Positions 51,604-61,192 of a stretch of 64,000 bases of DNA are shown here, one piece after another (position 1 is the stretch's first letter; each line of letters opens with the position of its first letter). Origin of the DNA: Bacillus sp. PK3_68 (GTDB lineage: Bacteria > Bacillota > Bacilli > Bacillales > Domibacillaceae); assembly GCF_003600835.1 (NCBI RefSeq), contig NZ_NQYC01000001.1, positions 62,001 through 126,000 on the forward strand. The letters are read 5' to 3'. Below the pieces are notes generated by a model. That model saw only the letters and a program-made list of their open reading frames with translations, was not told the origin of the DNA and ran no database searches. The translations under genes were made by a program, and so were the position numbers.

Positions 51604-53015
51604 ATGAACGTACTCGATGTTATTATCATGATCGGTTACTTTTTGCTGTTAGTTATTGTCGGTATCATTGGTTCAAGACGGGCAAAAACCTCGGAAGATT
51701 ATGTACTGGCAGGGAGAAATTTAGGATTTTTTATGTATTTTGGATGTCTGGGCGCCGTTATTTTAGGCGGCGCCTCTACAATAGGTACCACAAAACTTGG
51801 CTATGAATTTGGTATATCAGGTATGTGGCTTGTTGTCATGCTGGGGTTAGGGATTATGACGCTAGGAATTTTTCTTGCTAAACGAATTTCTCATGTGAAA
51901 GTAATGACAATTAGCGAGTATCTTAGTAAGCGCTTTAGCAAAGAAGCGGGACTTGTCAGTGCTCTTATTGCCGCTATATATGCGATGATGGTTTCTGTAA
52001 CCCAAGTGATAGGGATGGGAACGATTTTAAACGTGCTGCTTGGCTGGAATTTATCAGTATCTATGCTTGCAGGTGGTGGGATTGTCTTATTTTACACTAT
52101 CCTCGGTGGCATGTGGTCGGTAACGATGACAGATATTGTCCAATTTATCATTATGACCATTGGTATTTTCCTAATTATGCTTCCATTAAGTCTTTCAAAA
52201 GCAGGGGGCTGGTCAGCGCTGCAGACACGTTTGCCTGACTCTCACTTTGATTTTTCAGGGATCGGCATAGATCAAATTTTTCAATTTTTCTTGCTGTTTG
52301 CTCTGGGAATGGTAGTAGCCCAAGATATTTGGCAGCGAATATTTACAGCCAAGACTCTTGATATTGCTAGAACAGGAACAGTGGCAGCAGGGGTATATAG
52401 CTTGTTTTATGGAATTGCTGTCAGCATAATTGGAATGTGTGCATTCATCGTTTTGCCAAATTTAGAAAATACACAAAATACATTTGCAAGTATGGCCATC
52501 GCTACACTTCCACCCGGTGTGTTAGGCTTAGTTGTAGCAGCAGTTGTCTCGGCTCTCATGTCTACTGCCTCAGGGACACTGTTAGCCTCATCCACTTTAA
52601 TTTCTAACGATATCATTAAACAATTTTTTATAAACATGCAACTGATCAGCAATACTTGGTCATTTCAAGAATAGTAACCATGGTAGTAGGGATTTTCACG
52701 ATGGTTTTTGCGTTGTGGATCCAAGATGTGCTTGTTGCTTTGGATGTCGCATATGCACTGCTATCAGGTGGCATTTTTGTGCCGGTTATTTTCGGATTCT
52801 TCTGGAAAAAGGCCACTGCGAAAGCAGCCTTCTATTCTATCATCACCAGTACTATCGTTATATTAGTAAGCCTTGCCATGGAAGGAATTACTTCTACAAA
52901 TCCAATTATGTATGGTATCGCTACTAGTTTCATCGTAATGATTGCAGTGTCCTATATTCAACCTGCTAAGAAAGAGGAAGACTCAAACCACGCCTCATTT
53001 AAGGCAGTGAAATAG
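51604..53015 (+). pseudogene. Sodium:solute symporter (SSS family), frameshifted
   Basis: Pieces 51604-52674 and 52656-53015 form one ~470-aa symporter of the SSS family with about 12-13 membrane segments (Y-V-L-A-G-R-N-L near residue 35, G-A-S-T-I-G-T-T, Y-T-I-L-G-G-M-W-S-V-T-M-T-D, M-S-T-A-S-G-T-L-L-A-S-S-T-L). One T added to the T6 run at 52624-52629 gives K-Q-F-F-Y-K-H-A-T-D-Q-Q-Y-L-V-I-S-R-I-V-T and an intact protein. It lies 31 bp after the ureohydrolase gene in the same operon and probably imports its substrate with Na+. Confidence 0.82.
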
Positions 53016-53079
53016 CATGCAGAGTTTCAACAATTACTATAGGAAGAGAAACTGCGGATTTATTTAAATAGTCTTATCG

Positions 53080-53114
53080 AACCTTCCATCGGCAACACTG
53101 GTGGAAGGTTTTTT
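53080..53114 (+). terminator. Terminator after the symporter
   Basis: AACCTTCCA (53080-53088) pairs with TGGAAGGTT (53102-53110), then further Ts. Confidence 0.87.
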
Positions 53115-53323
53115 ACATGATGGTTCTTATACAAGTATTTACTATTACTTCCTTAACTAACGGGTTTAACAACTTCATAATAAATAAAGCTAGCTGCCAA
53201 ATCGGTGCTGAATTAAAAGGGATGGAGAAATAGCACTCCCTTCACATGTTGTTGACTCCCAGTGATAAACTTTTCAATCTGCTGTACACTTAAAGATAAA
53301 TAGAACAAAGGCAGAGGATACGA

Positions 53324-54925
53324 TTGAAAATGCATAGAGTGACACTTCAGACAAAGATTCTGGGACTAGTATTATCTTTAAGCTTATTTTTAATTTTTAT
53401 GTTAACAGCTTATTTTACGTACATGGAAGGAAAACAGATTGCAGAAGATAGAGGGCGCCTGGCTCTGGAATTAGCGAAAACGATCGCCTCCATGCCAACG
53501 ATCGTTGACGCCTTCCAATCAGAGGACCCAGCAAGAATCATCCAGCCGATTGCTGAAAAGATAAGGCAAAAAGTAGGAGCTGAATTTATCGTGGTCGGGA
53601 ACGCAAAGGAAATTCGGTATTCTCATCCTATCCCATCAGAGATAGGAAAAATGATGATTGGCGGGGACAACGCACGGGCGATCAAAAAAGGGGAATCTTA
53701 TGTGTCCGAAGCGCATGGTTCGCTGGGCCTTTCGATGCGAGGGAAAGCACCGATATTCGATAAAGAGGGCCACATTATTGGAATTGTCTCTGTTGGGTTT
53801 TTAGTAGAAGATGTTCAGCAACAAATTTTTAGGGATTTATCAAAAGAGATTGGCGTATCAGTAATTGCTCTTATAATATCGGTTATTGGCAGCTACTTGC
53901 TTGCTAGAAGCATTCGCAAAGACACATTAGGATTAGAACCTTATGAAATTGCTCGTTTATATAAAGAAAAAAATGCAGTGCTTCACTCAGTGAAAGAGGG
54001 GATTTTAGCCGTTGATCGGGATGGGGTGATCAGGTCCATGAATCAGCCGGCCAAAACATTACTTAATATCAAAGAGTCCGTTCGAGATTTGAAGGTGGAT
54101 GACCTCTTTCCTTCTGTATACTTGTATGAGGTGCTCGAATCAGGGAAGCCGCGAGTAGATAAAGAAATGCAATGGGCGCATAAGAAAATTATTATGAATT
54201 GTACGCCGATTTTTGAGGATAACAAAGTCAGTGGTGCAGTTGTTTCGTTCCGCGATAAAACAGAAATTGAGCAAATGATTAACACATTATCAGAGGTAAA
54301 AGTGTATTCTGAGGATTTAAGGGCTCAAACTCATGAATTTACCAATAAATTATATGTGCTATCCGGCTTGCTTCAGCTGGGAAAATATGATGAAGCAATC
54401 GACATGCTGCAAAGTGAAACAGCTGAACTGCAATCTATCAATCGAATTGTTTTTGAACAGATAAAGGACACAAAAGTACAAGCTATCTTACTGGGGAAGC
54501 TGGGCAAAGCATCTGAAAAAAAAGTAGCGTTTGAGATAGACTCACAGAGCTATTTAGATGCATTACCAGACCATATAAAGCTGTCTGAACTGACCTTAAT
54601 ACTTGGCAATATCATTGATAATGCGTTTGATGCTGTTTCCAGTGAGAAGGAACCGATTATCAATTTTTTTGCAACCGACATTGGAGAGGATATTATCTTT
54701 GAAGTGAGTGATAACGGAGGAGGGATCAAACAAGAAGAGCTCTCCCTCATTTTTGAACGGGGCTTTACGTCGAAAGAAGGCGAAGTTCCGAGCGGCTATG
54801 GCCTTGCAAATGCTGATCAGGCTGTAAAAGAGCTGGAAGGGCTGATTGAAGTGCATAGCGAGCCAGGAAATACGATCTTTACAGTTTATCTGCCTAAAAG
54901 ACAGGAGGGGAAGAAAAATGGCTAA
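53324..54925 (+). CDS. CitA/DcuS-type sensor histidine kinase
   Basis: A 533-aa kinase: membrane segment (about 12-30), extracytoplasmic PAS-like (sCACHE) sensor with A-L-E-L-A-K-T-I-A-S-M-P and R-Y-S-H-P, second membrane segment (about 172-192), cytoplasmic PAS (N-A-V-L-H-S-V-K-E-G-I-L-A-V-D), phospho-acceptor region L-R-A-Q-T-H-E-F-T-N-K-L, and HATPase (N-I-I-D-N-A-F-D-A, D-N-G-G-G-I, S-G-Y-G-L-A). The family senses citrate, malate, fumarate or succinate. It overlaps the response-regulator gene by 8 nt. The nearby CitMHS and AEC transporters fit di/tricarboxylate sensing. Confidence 0.9.
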   Translation: MKMHRVTLQTKILGLVLSLSLFLIFMLTAYFTYMEGKQIAEDRGRLALELAKTIASMPTIVDAFQSEDPARIIQPIAEKIRQKVGAEFIVVGNAKEIRYSHPIPSEIGKMMIGGDNARAIKKGESYVSEAHGSLGLSMRGKAPIFDKEGHIIGIVSVGFLVEDVQQQIFRDLSKEIGVSVIALIISVIGSYLLARSIRKDTLGLEPYEIARLYKEKNAVLHSVKEGILAVDRDGVIRSMNQPAKTLLNIKESVRDLKVDDLFPSVYLYEVLESGKPRVDKEMQWAHKKIIMNCTPIFEDNKVSGAVVSFRDKTEIEQMINTLSEVKVYSEDLRAQTHEFTNKLYVLSGLLQLGKYDEAIDMLQSETAELQSINRIVFEQIKDTKVQAILLGKLGKASEKKVAFEIDSQSYLDALPDHIKLSELTLILGNIIDNAFDAVSSEKEPIINFFATDIGEDIIFEVSDNGGGIKQEELSLIFERGFTSKEGEVPSGYGLANADQAVKELEGLIEVHSEPGNTIFTVYLPKRQEGKKNG

Positions 54926-55607
54926 AATAAAAGCAGTCATTGCAGAGGATGATTTTCGTGTGGCAGACATTCATGAGAAGTTTCTAAATAAGTTTGATCA
55001 AATAGAGGTGGTTGGGAAAGCATTGAATGCTGAACAGACTCTTGAGCTGCTGGATGAGCAGCAACCGGATTTGCTCCTTCTTGATGTATATATGCCGGAT
55101 CAGCTCGGCTCCGACCTGCTGCCAGTTATTCGGGAAAAGCACCAGCAGGTAGATATATTGATGATCACGGCAGCAACCGATAGAGAAATACTTGAAAAGG
55201 CCCTTCACTATGGTGTCGAATATTTCTTGATTAAGCCGGTAAAGATGGAGCGATTCAACCAAATCATTGAAGAATATCTTAAGAAGTCTCAGCTTTTGCG
55301 TTCTACACAGGAAGTAGATCAGGAGATTGTTGATATGGTTTTTAATAAACTTTCCAAGCATTCAGCCGCAATCAATCGGGAAACCTCGCTGCCAAAAGGG
55401 GTGGATGAAATCACACTGTCGAAGGTAACAGAGGTTCTGGCTAAAAGTGACAAAGGATTATCCGCTGAACAAGCAGCTGATCAAATTGGCGCTTCAAGAA
55501 CAACGGCCAGGCGTTATTTAGAATATTTAGTATCCATTCAGGAATGTAGAGCTGAAGTAGTATATGGGGTAGTCGGAAGGCCTGAGCGGAAGTATTATAA
55601 AATATGA
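54918..55607 (+). CDS. CitB/CitT-type response regulator
   Basis: 229 aa from the ATG at 54918 (AGGAGGGG upstream), inside the kinase 3' end. Receiver domain with D-D at 11-12 and Asp56 (L-L-L-L-D-V-Y-M-P), Lys in L-I-K-P-V, then a C-terminal HTH of the CitT/DctR/MalR kind (L-S-A-E-Q-A-A-D-Q-I-G-A-S-R-T-T-A-R-R-Y-L-E-Y-L). It should activate carboxylate transport genes; the CitMHS gene at 56438 is the nearest candidate. Confidence 0.92.
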   Translation: MAKIKAVIAEDDFRVADIHEKFLNKFDQIEVVGKALNAEQTLELLDEQQPDLLLLDVYMPDQLGSDLLPVIREKHQQVDILMITAATDREILEKALHYGVEYFLIKPVKMERFNQIIEEYLKKSQLLRSTQEVDQEIVDMVFNKLSKHSAAINRETSLPKGVDEITLSKVTEVLAKSDKGLSAEQAADQIGASRTTARRYLEYLVSIQECRAEVVYGVVGRPERKYYKI

Positions 55608-55665
55608 TTGTCTTATTACTTGAAAGCCGAGTGGTCTAATTTAGGGTCAAGCGGTTTAAGAACGG

Positions 55666-55699
55666 GATGGTATGAATCGTTTTCATATCATCTTTTTTT
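55666..55699 (+). terminator. Terminator after the two-component genes
   Basis: GATGGTATGAA (55666-55676) pairs with TTCATATCATC (55682-55692; one G-T pair), then a T run. Confidence 0.85.
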
Positions 55700-55794
55700 G
55701 GAAGCAATGCTTGTTTCGGCTGCTCAACCTCCAATTACATGAATAGTGGATGCTTAAAAAAAATGCATAATAACAGTCCTCCAAAAAGTCTTTC

Positions 55795-56010
55795 TTACTT
55801 AAAGAATAGTGAGGCTAAAATAAAACCAATCAGCAGTACAAGAATTAGAATGCCCATGCCTTTCCAACTTAAACTACCTGCTAAATCAGCAAGGTTTCCC
55901 ATTCCAGCTTTATTAAATGCATCATTTAAATTTCCAGCGGGATTTCTTTTTAATTCTTCTTGTCTTCGTCTTTCCCTTGCTCGTTCGGGCGTTTCTTTCT
56001 CTTGCATCAT
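55795..56010 (-). CDS. Small membrane protein, DUF6366-like
   Basis: A 71-aa protein with a charged N-terminal half (E-R-A-R-E-R-R-R-Q-E-E-L-K-R-N-P-x-G-N-L-N-D-A) and a C-terminal hydrophobic helix (G-I-L-I-L-V-L-L-I-G-F-I-L). This composition matches what I recall as DUF6366 in Bacillaceae. AGGAGG precedes the ATG. It is on the minus strand between the two-component genes and CitMHS gene. Function is unknown. Confidence 0.75.
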   Translation of the reverse strand: MMQEKETPERARERRRQEELKRNPAGNLNDAFNKAGMGNLADLAGSLSWKGMGILILVLLIGFILASLFFK

Positions 56011-56370
56011 TTTAAAACCTCCTATTCTGTGGTTCCACTATAGTTTGTTAACAAATCATCATGTTTGAGATGATTTTAACAGAATACGGAAAATGGCTAA
56101 ACAGCTATATCCGAAGAAATACTTTTTGCAAAAACAGCCCTCTTATCTCTCGTATCAGAAAATGCAGATTTGGCTATTTCATTTACTATAAACTAGAAAA
56201 CTCTCTTACAGCAATCAGATAGGAGAGGTAAATTCGAACAGACATGTTGTCATTATTCTATATAGATGGCATGATGCGGAGCAATATTCCACTTCTATAT
56301 ACTGTTTATTTTAAATCTTTCGTGAACAAAATGAACAAAATTTTCAAAATAAACTCAAAACACATTAAAT

Positions 56371-56384
56371 TGATAACGCTTACA
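56371..56384. promoter_or_regulatory. Catabolite response element (cre)-like site
   Basis: TGATAACGCTTACA differs from the cre consensus TGWAANCGNTNWCA at one position. A half-copy, CCGCTTACA, follows at about 56397. It lies 55 bp before the transporter start, so CcpA may repress it when glucose is present. Confidence 0.6.
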
Positions 56385-56437
56385 AAATGGAAGGGACCGC
56401 TTACAATTTAATTAATTAGAATGAAGGGGTGAATAAT

Positions 56438-57733
56438 ATGTTGGCTATATTAGGCTTTCTGATGATATTGGTATTTATGGCTTTAATTATGACTGGACGG
56501 CTATCAGCGATGATTGCTCTTATTGTCGTACCTGTTGTATTTGCTCTTATAGGAGGTTTTGGCAGTGAGATCGGCCCCATGGCGTTAGAGGGGATTAAAA
56601 GTGTGGCTCCCACAGGTATCATGATTTTGTTTGCCATTCTTTTCTTCGGCATTTTAATTGATGCAGGAGTATTTGATCCTATTATCAGTACCATTCTTAA
56701 GCTGGTGAAAGGGGATCCTGTAAAAATTGCTATCGGAACGGCGGTATTAGCTCTTCTTATTTCATTAGATGGAGATGGTACGACTACCTATATGATTACG
56801 ATTTCAGCCATGTTGCCGCTTTATAAAAGAATTGGCATGAAGCCGCTGATATTAGCAGGAATTGCTGTTTCCGCCTCAGGAGTAATGAACCTTCTTCCAT
56901 GGGGAGGCCCGACAGCCAGGGTCATGACGGCTTTGAAACTTGAAATGTCAGATGTATTCACGCCTGTTATACCTTCCATGCTTGGCGGGGTTCTGTTTGT
57001 TTTATCCATGGCTTATCTGCTTGGCAGAAAAGAAAGAAAGCGGATTGGCATCATTGAGCTGGGTTTTGGCACAGTTGCTCGCGAGTTGGCGGCTACTGCA
57101 GAAGAGAGCTATCTGAAGCGTCCCAAGCTAATTCTTTTTAATTATGCTTTAACCATTATCCTTTTAGGTTCGTTGATTATGGAATTATTGCCGACAACTG
57201 TATTGTTCATGCTTGGCTTTGCTGTTGCGATTACCGTGAACTATCCAAAAATGAGTGATCAAAAGGAAAGGGTGGCCAACTATGCGGATAATGCCCTTTC
57301 TGTCGTTTCTATGATTTTTGCTGCCGGGGTTTTTACAGGGCTTCTTTCAGGGACAGGCATGGTGGATGCCATGGCGAACTCAATGATTCAGCATATTCCG
57401 GAAGGGATGGGTTCTCATTTTGCTGTTATTACAGCGATTATTAGTGCGCCGTTTACCTTCTTTATGTCCAATGATGCTTTTTACTATGGTGTGTTGCCAT
57501 TGCTTGCAAAAGCAGGGGCCGCCTATGGAATAGATCCTGCTATGATTGGAAGGGCTTCTCTTTTTGGACTTCCTGTTCACTTGCTAAGCCCGCTTGTTCC
57601 ATCTACTTATCTTTTAGTTGGAATGGTAGGAGAAGACTTTGGTGAACTGCAGCGCGCTTTTTTAAAGTGGGCATGCGGTTCAACATTGGTTCTGCTTATC
57701 GTTGCTCTCCTTTTAGGAATTATTCCTTGGTAA
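56438..57733 (+). CDS. CitMHS-family citrate/dicarboxylate transporter
   Basis: About 431 aa from the ATG at 56438 (AAGGGG 8 nt upstream; the GTG at 56429 is weaker). About 12 membrane segments and CitMHS signatures: G-L/F-I-M-I-L-V-F-M-A-L-I at the start, L-I-S-L-D-G-D-G-T-T-T-Y, N-L-L-P-W-G-G-P-T-A-R, and M-S-N-D-A-F-Y-Y-G-V-L-P. B. subtilis CitM and CitN carry metal-citrate complexes. Neighbours are a CitA/CitB-type two-component system and a cre-like site. Confidence 0.9.
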   Translation: MLAILGFLMILVFMALIMTGRLSAMIALIVVPVVFALIGGFGSEIGPMALEGIKSVAPTGIMILFAILFFGILIDAGVFDPIISTILKLVKGDPVKIAIGTAVLALLISLDGDGTTTYMITISAMLPLYKRIGMKPLILAGIAVSASGVMNLLPWGGPTARVMTALKLEMSDVFTPVIPSMLGGVLFVLSMAYLLGRKERKRIGIIELGFGTVARELAATAEESYLKRPKLILFNYALTIILLGSLIMELLPTTVLFMLGFAVAITVNYPKMSDQKERVANYADNALSVVSMIFAAGVFTGLLSGTGMVDAMANSMIQHIPEGMGSHFAVITAIISAPFTFFMSNDAFYYGVLPLLAKAGAAYGIDPAMIGRASLFGLPVHLLSPLVPSTYLLVGMVGEDFGELQRAFLKWACGSTLVLLIVALLLGIIPW

Positions 57734-57788
57734 TCTAACAAAGGGAAGGTCGGTAAAGCCCTAACAATGAAATAAGAAACATTCAATA

Positions 57789-57820
57789 AAGCAGGCGATT
57801 CCCGCTTGCTTCTTTTCTTT
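57789..57820 (+). terminator. Terminator after the CitMHS gene
   Basis: AAGCAGGCG (57789-57797) pairs with CGCTTGCTT (57803-57811; one G-T pair), then a T-rich tail. Confidence 0.7.
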
Positions 57821-57866
57821 TATCAAAAATCAAATATAGAGCAATAGTCAAGAGGGGAACAAAGTT

Positions 57867-58784
57867 ATGATATTTTATCAAATTATATTACAGGTTATTT
57901 TTCCATTGTTTCTAATGATCGGCGCGGGGGCCTGCCTTCATCGTATGTTAAAACTTCACCTAGCTACATTATCTGCCATAACGATCAATTTTTTGCTTCC
58001 AGCCGTTTGCTTTGTCAATATTTATAAAAGTAACTTATCAGGAAGGTTAGTTGGCCAAACACTTTTGTTTTTATTACTTTTTAATTTGCTTCTTGCTGTT
58101 ATCAGCCTTCTTTTTGCGAAAGCCAATCGGTTTGATCGTCAGTTGTCGGCTGTTTTTAAGAACAGTTTCGTTTTGAGCAATTCAGGAAACTATGGTCTTC
58201 CGGTCAGTGAACTTGTTTTTGTCGCCAATCCAGCTGGTACCGCTATCCAAGTCATCGTGTCTATCTTTCAAAATTTGCTTACCTTTACTTATGGGGTCTA
58301 TAATTCAATCTCTGCTCAAAGTAGCGGAAAGGATCTTATTAGGAAAATAATGAAACTGCCTGTTATTTATGCTTTGGTTATCGCTATTATATTGCGTTGG
58401 GCAAATGTAGATGTTCCCTATTTTATCTGGCAGCCCATCGAGAATGCGTCTGAAGCTTTTTCTGCTATTGCTCTTATAACCCTTGGCGCACAAGTCGCTT
58501 ATTTAAAGATCACTCATATTTCTAAACCTGTTGTATGGATAGTCATCGGGCGGTTGATTATTTCTCCTTGCGTCGCTTTGCTGATTATATTTTTCCTCGG
58601 CTTATCTGGTACAGTGGCTCAAGCTCTTTTTATTGCCAGTTCCTTTCCGACTTCGCGGAATAGTGCATTGTTAGCTCTTGAACATAACAATTACCCGGAT
58701 ATGGCCTCCCAAACGGTTCTGTTGACGACTGTTTTTAGCAGTGGAACCGTAGCGGTTGTTATTTATTTATCATCTTTCTTTTAG
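57867..58784 (+). CDS. AEC-family transporter (auxin efflux carrier type)
   Basis: A 305-aa protein with about 10 membrane segments. Family landmarks are F-P-L-F-L-M-I-G-A-G at the first segment, S-N-S-G-N-Y-G-L-P-V at the fourth, T-L-G-A-Q-V-A in the middle and P-T-S-R-N-S-A-L-L-A near the end. Bacterial AEC carriers move malate, malonate or other anions. GAGGGG precedes the ATG. It follows CitMHS with its own start and may be a second carboxylate carrier. Confidence 0.88.
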   Translation: MIFYQIILQVIFPLFLMIGAGACLHRMLKLHLATLSAITINFLLPAVCFVNIYKSNLSGRLVGQTLLFLLLFNLLLAVISLLFAKANRFDRQLSAVFKNSFVLSNSGNYGLPVSELVFVANPAGTAIQVIVSIFQNLLTFTYGVYNSISAQSSGKDLIRKIMKLPVIYALVIAIILRWANVDVPYFIWQPIENASEAFSAIALITLGAQVAYLKITHISKPVVWIVIGRLIISPCVALLIIFFLGLSGTVAQALFIASSFPTSRNSALLALEHNNYPDMASQTVLLTTVFSSGTVAVVIYLSSFF

Positions 58785-59555
58785 TAGCATCCTTTTTATA
58801 GATAAGCTTTATTTGGATAAATACGAGCAAAACAATAACTTGGGACGGTTGAACATTAGAAGATTAAGTGGTGCTTTGAATATTGGCACGTCCTACCGAA
58901 AAAAGTGTTGAAAGAAATAACAGAACAGGTAAAATAAACGCTTACCTAACAAGATAATCTGTGTATCCTCTCCATCTTCTTCTTTGCTAAATGAAGGGCT
59001 CTTGTTTCTAATTTTTCAGAAGCGTAAAATAAAAATCTGTGGGGTTCTTTTAGTCGTCCTCTTTGGTCATCCCTTGATGCCCTCTTATTCTGACTGGAAA
59101 AAGAAGAGCCTTTTGGAGAGAGAACGTCGTGTTATTATATACTTTCTACTTATATAGAAGGTGACTCTACATATTAAAAAGAAAGAATTCTGATGTAAGG
59201 AGTTGACAGAAGAAAGGATGGCGGGGAACAGAATGACTTGCCCCATCTTTACTAGTTTTTTATTATCAGGTGTGTATAAACGAAGCAGCATCTATTTGAA
59301 GAATATCCAAGGTTTTATTGGTAGTTCTTTTTTATTGGGTAATAATGAGGTAAGTGCATCAAAAGCTTTCATGGGAGACCTTGTATGGATTAATTGTAGC
59401 CATGCACAAACCGATGTACAATATTTAGATAAGAAGGGTTTTTATAGTATGTTTCTTCCAATGAAGTGCCTTGGCAAGCGATGGTCCATACATGAATCAT
59501 GCGCTAGCCTACAATAGGCACTTTAAGAACATAAGCTATCGAGGGAGGGGTGTGT
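58785..59555. other. Long intergenic region before the GGDEF operon
   Basis: About 770 bp. A plus-strand frame at 59203-59517 (104 aa) lacks a good ribosome-binding site and protein-like composition, so I do not call it. No riboswitch was recognised here, in contrast to the sinI leader. Confidence 0.35.
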
Positions 59556-61163
59556 TTGAAAAAATATCAAGAGATATTTGTTAAGAAAATGGCTACCACT
59601 TTTCAGCAATGGAAAAGCCAACCCTTTGTTACAGAAAAGGAATTATATCGATTTCTTCATTCATTAAAAGGAACGGCTGGCTCCATCGGGCTGGAGGAGC
59701 TATCCAGTCTGGCGGCTGTTAAGTTAGAGCAGCTAGATGAAGAGAAAGAGAAACAGTGGAGCAAGGAGGAGTGGCAGCTTTTTTTAGCGGAATTATTAAC
59801 AATCGACAATACAGCCGAACCGGAAGCAGTACCCGTTGAAGCGAAGATAGAGAAAAAAACGAGCAATGAAGTTGTGCTTTTCATAGAAAGCCATATTGAA
59901 AGATTGACTGTTTTAAGGAGAGAGATGGAGAGGAAAGGCTGGGATGTGCTGGCAGCGATGACAGCAGAAAAAGGATTGTCGACCTTTGTGAACAAACATC
60001 CGGATCTTCTGCTCATTGATCTTGATCTTCCAAAAAATAGCGGGATGGAGCTGCTGGAAAAGATGAAGGAAACAGCAGGAAACCGTCTCACCCCTATTAT
60101 TGCCATAAGTTCAAGCAGAGAGAAAGAGATGCGCACGAGAGCATATGAACTAGGAGTGCTAGATTATATTGAAATGCCAACTGACTCCGATGAAATTCTT
60201 ATCCGGATAAAGAATAAAATGAACTATCGGGATTTAATGAGGGAAGTTGTTCTAGTCGATGAATTGACAGGGGCGTTCAACCGAAAATTCTTTAACGTAG
60301 AAATTAAACGGCAGCTCGATATATTAAAAGAATCCCACTTGCCGTTTTCTCTAGCGATTCTTGATCTGGATCACTTTAAAAAAATCAATGATACGTATGG
60401 TCACACGGCTGGAGACGATGTATTAAAGGAATTCAGCCGCATGGTTAGAAGCCGGATTCATCAGGATGACTTCTTTATCCGCTTTGGCGGCGAAGAGTTT
60501 GTGCTGCTCATGCCCGGATGTACTGGAGAAAAGGCAAAAAAGATTATCCAATCAATGATCAAGGAATTCATGCAGCATGAATTTGTATTTGAAGATCATA
60601 TTATTTCGTGCAGTTTTTCTGGGGGAGTAGTAGAGGTAAATCACGCAGAAGAGAGGCCAGGAGATTTTTTGAAAAAAGCGGACCTGGCTCTTTATTCTTC
60701 TAAGATCAATGGCCGCGGGAAAGTCATGAATTATCAGGATATGAATCCTTCTGATAATAATGAGAAGCGACTGCACATCGGGATTATTGATGACGATGCA
60801 GTGATGCGTCAAATTTTGGAAGATCAGCTGCACAGGATGTCATTTAGAGGTTATCAAACGGATATCCGTTCCTTTAGGGAAGGAGAAGCGTTTTTTAAGG
60901 ATGACTGGTACAAACAAGGTGGAAAGTACATTATTTTACTTGATGGTGTAATGCCAAGAATGGATGGCATGGAAGTGCTGCAGCGGCTGCGAAAAGAATT
61001 TCCGGAAGAAGATTTCGTCATTATTATGCTGACAGGAAGAAAAAGTGAGAAAGACATCGTAAAGGGGCTTGAATTAGGTGCGGATGATTATTTAACAAAG
61101 CCTTTCAGCATCAAGGAATTGGAAGCCCGTGTACGCCGGCTGGCTACGAAGATAGTCAATTGA
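59556..61163 (+). CDS. HPt-REC-GGDEF-REC diguanylate cyclase-like regulator
   Basis: About 535 aa from the TTG at 59556 (GGAGGGG 6 nt upstream). Order: HPt domain with His35 in F-L-H-S-L-K-G-T-A-G-S; receiver (about 105-225) with L-L-L-I-D-L-D-L-P; GGDEF domain (about 230-390) with D-E-L-T-G-A-F-N-R, D-L-D-H-F-K-K-I-N-D-T-Y-G-H and an intact G-G-E-E-F; second receiver (about 405-530) with I-L-L-D-G-V-M-P and Y-L-T-K-P-F. The inhibitory RxxD site reads H-Q-D-D, so product feedback may be lost. Should make cyclic-di-GMP under phosphorelay control. Confidence 0.9.
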   Translation: MKKYQEIFVKKMATTFQQWKSQPFVTEKELYRFLHSLKGTAGSIGLEELSSLAAVKLEQLDEEKEKQWSKEEWQLFLAELLTIDNTAEPEAVPVEAKIEKKTSNEVVLFIESHIERLTVLRREMERKGWDVLAAMTAEKGLSTFVNKHPDLLLIDLDLPKNSGMELLEKMKETAGNRLTPIIAISSSREKEMRTRAYELGVLDYIEMPTDSDEILIRIKNKMNYRDLMREVVLVDELTGAFNRKFFNVEIKRQLDILKESHLPFSLAILDLDHFKKINDTYGHTAGDDVLKEFSRMVRSRIHQDDFFIRFGGEEFVLLMPGCTGEKAKKIIQSMIKEFMQHEFVFEDHIISCSFSGGVVEVNHAEERPGDFLKKADLALYSSKINGRGKVMNYQDMNPSDNNEKRLHIGIIDDDAVMRQILEDQLHRMSFRGYQTDIRSFREGEAFFKDDWYKQGGKYIILLDGVMPRMDGMEVLQRLRKEFPEEDFVIIMLTGRKSEKDIVKGLELGADDYLTKPFSIKELEARVRRLATKIVN

Positions 61164-61192
61164 TCGTTGTTGACTAGTGAACAGGGGGGCGT

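Noticed and set aside
59203-59517. 104-codon open frame before the GGDEF gene
   Set aside because: No ribosome-binding site at the first codons, protein text rich in Cys/Ser/Phe without pattern, and an equally long frame on the other strand.
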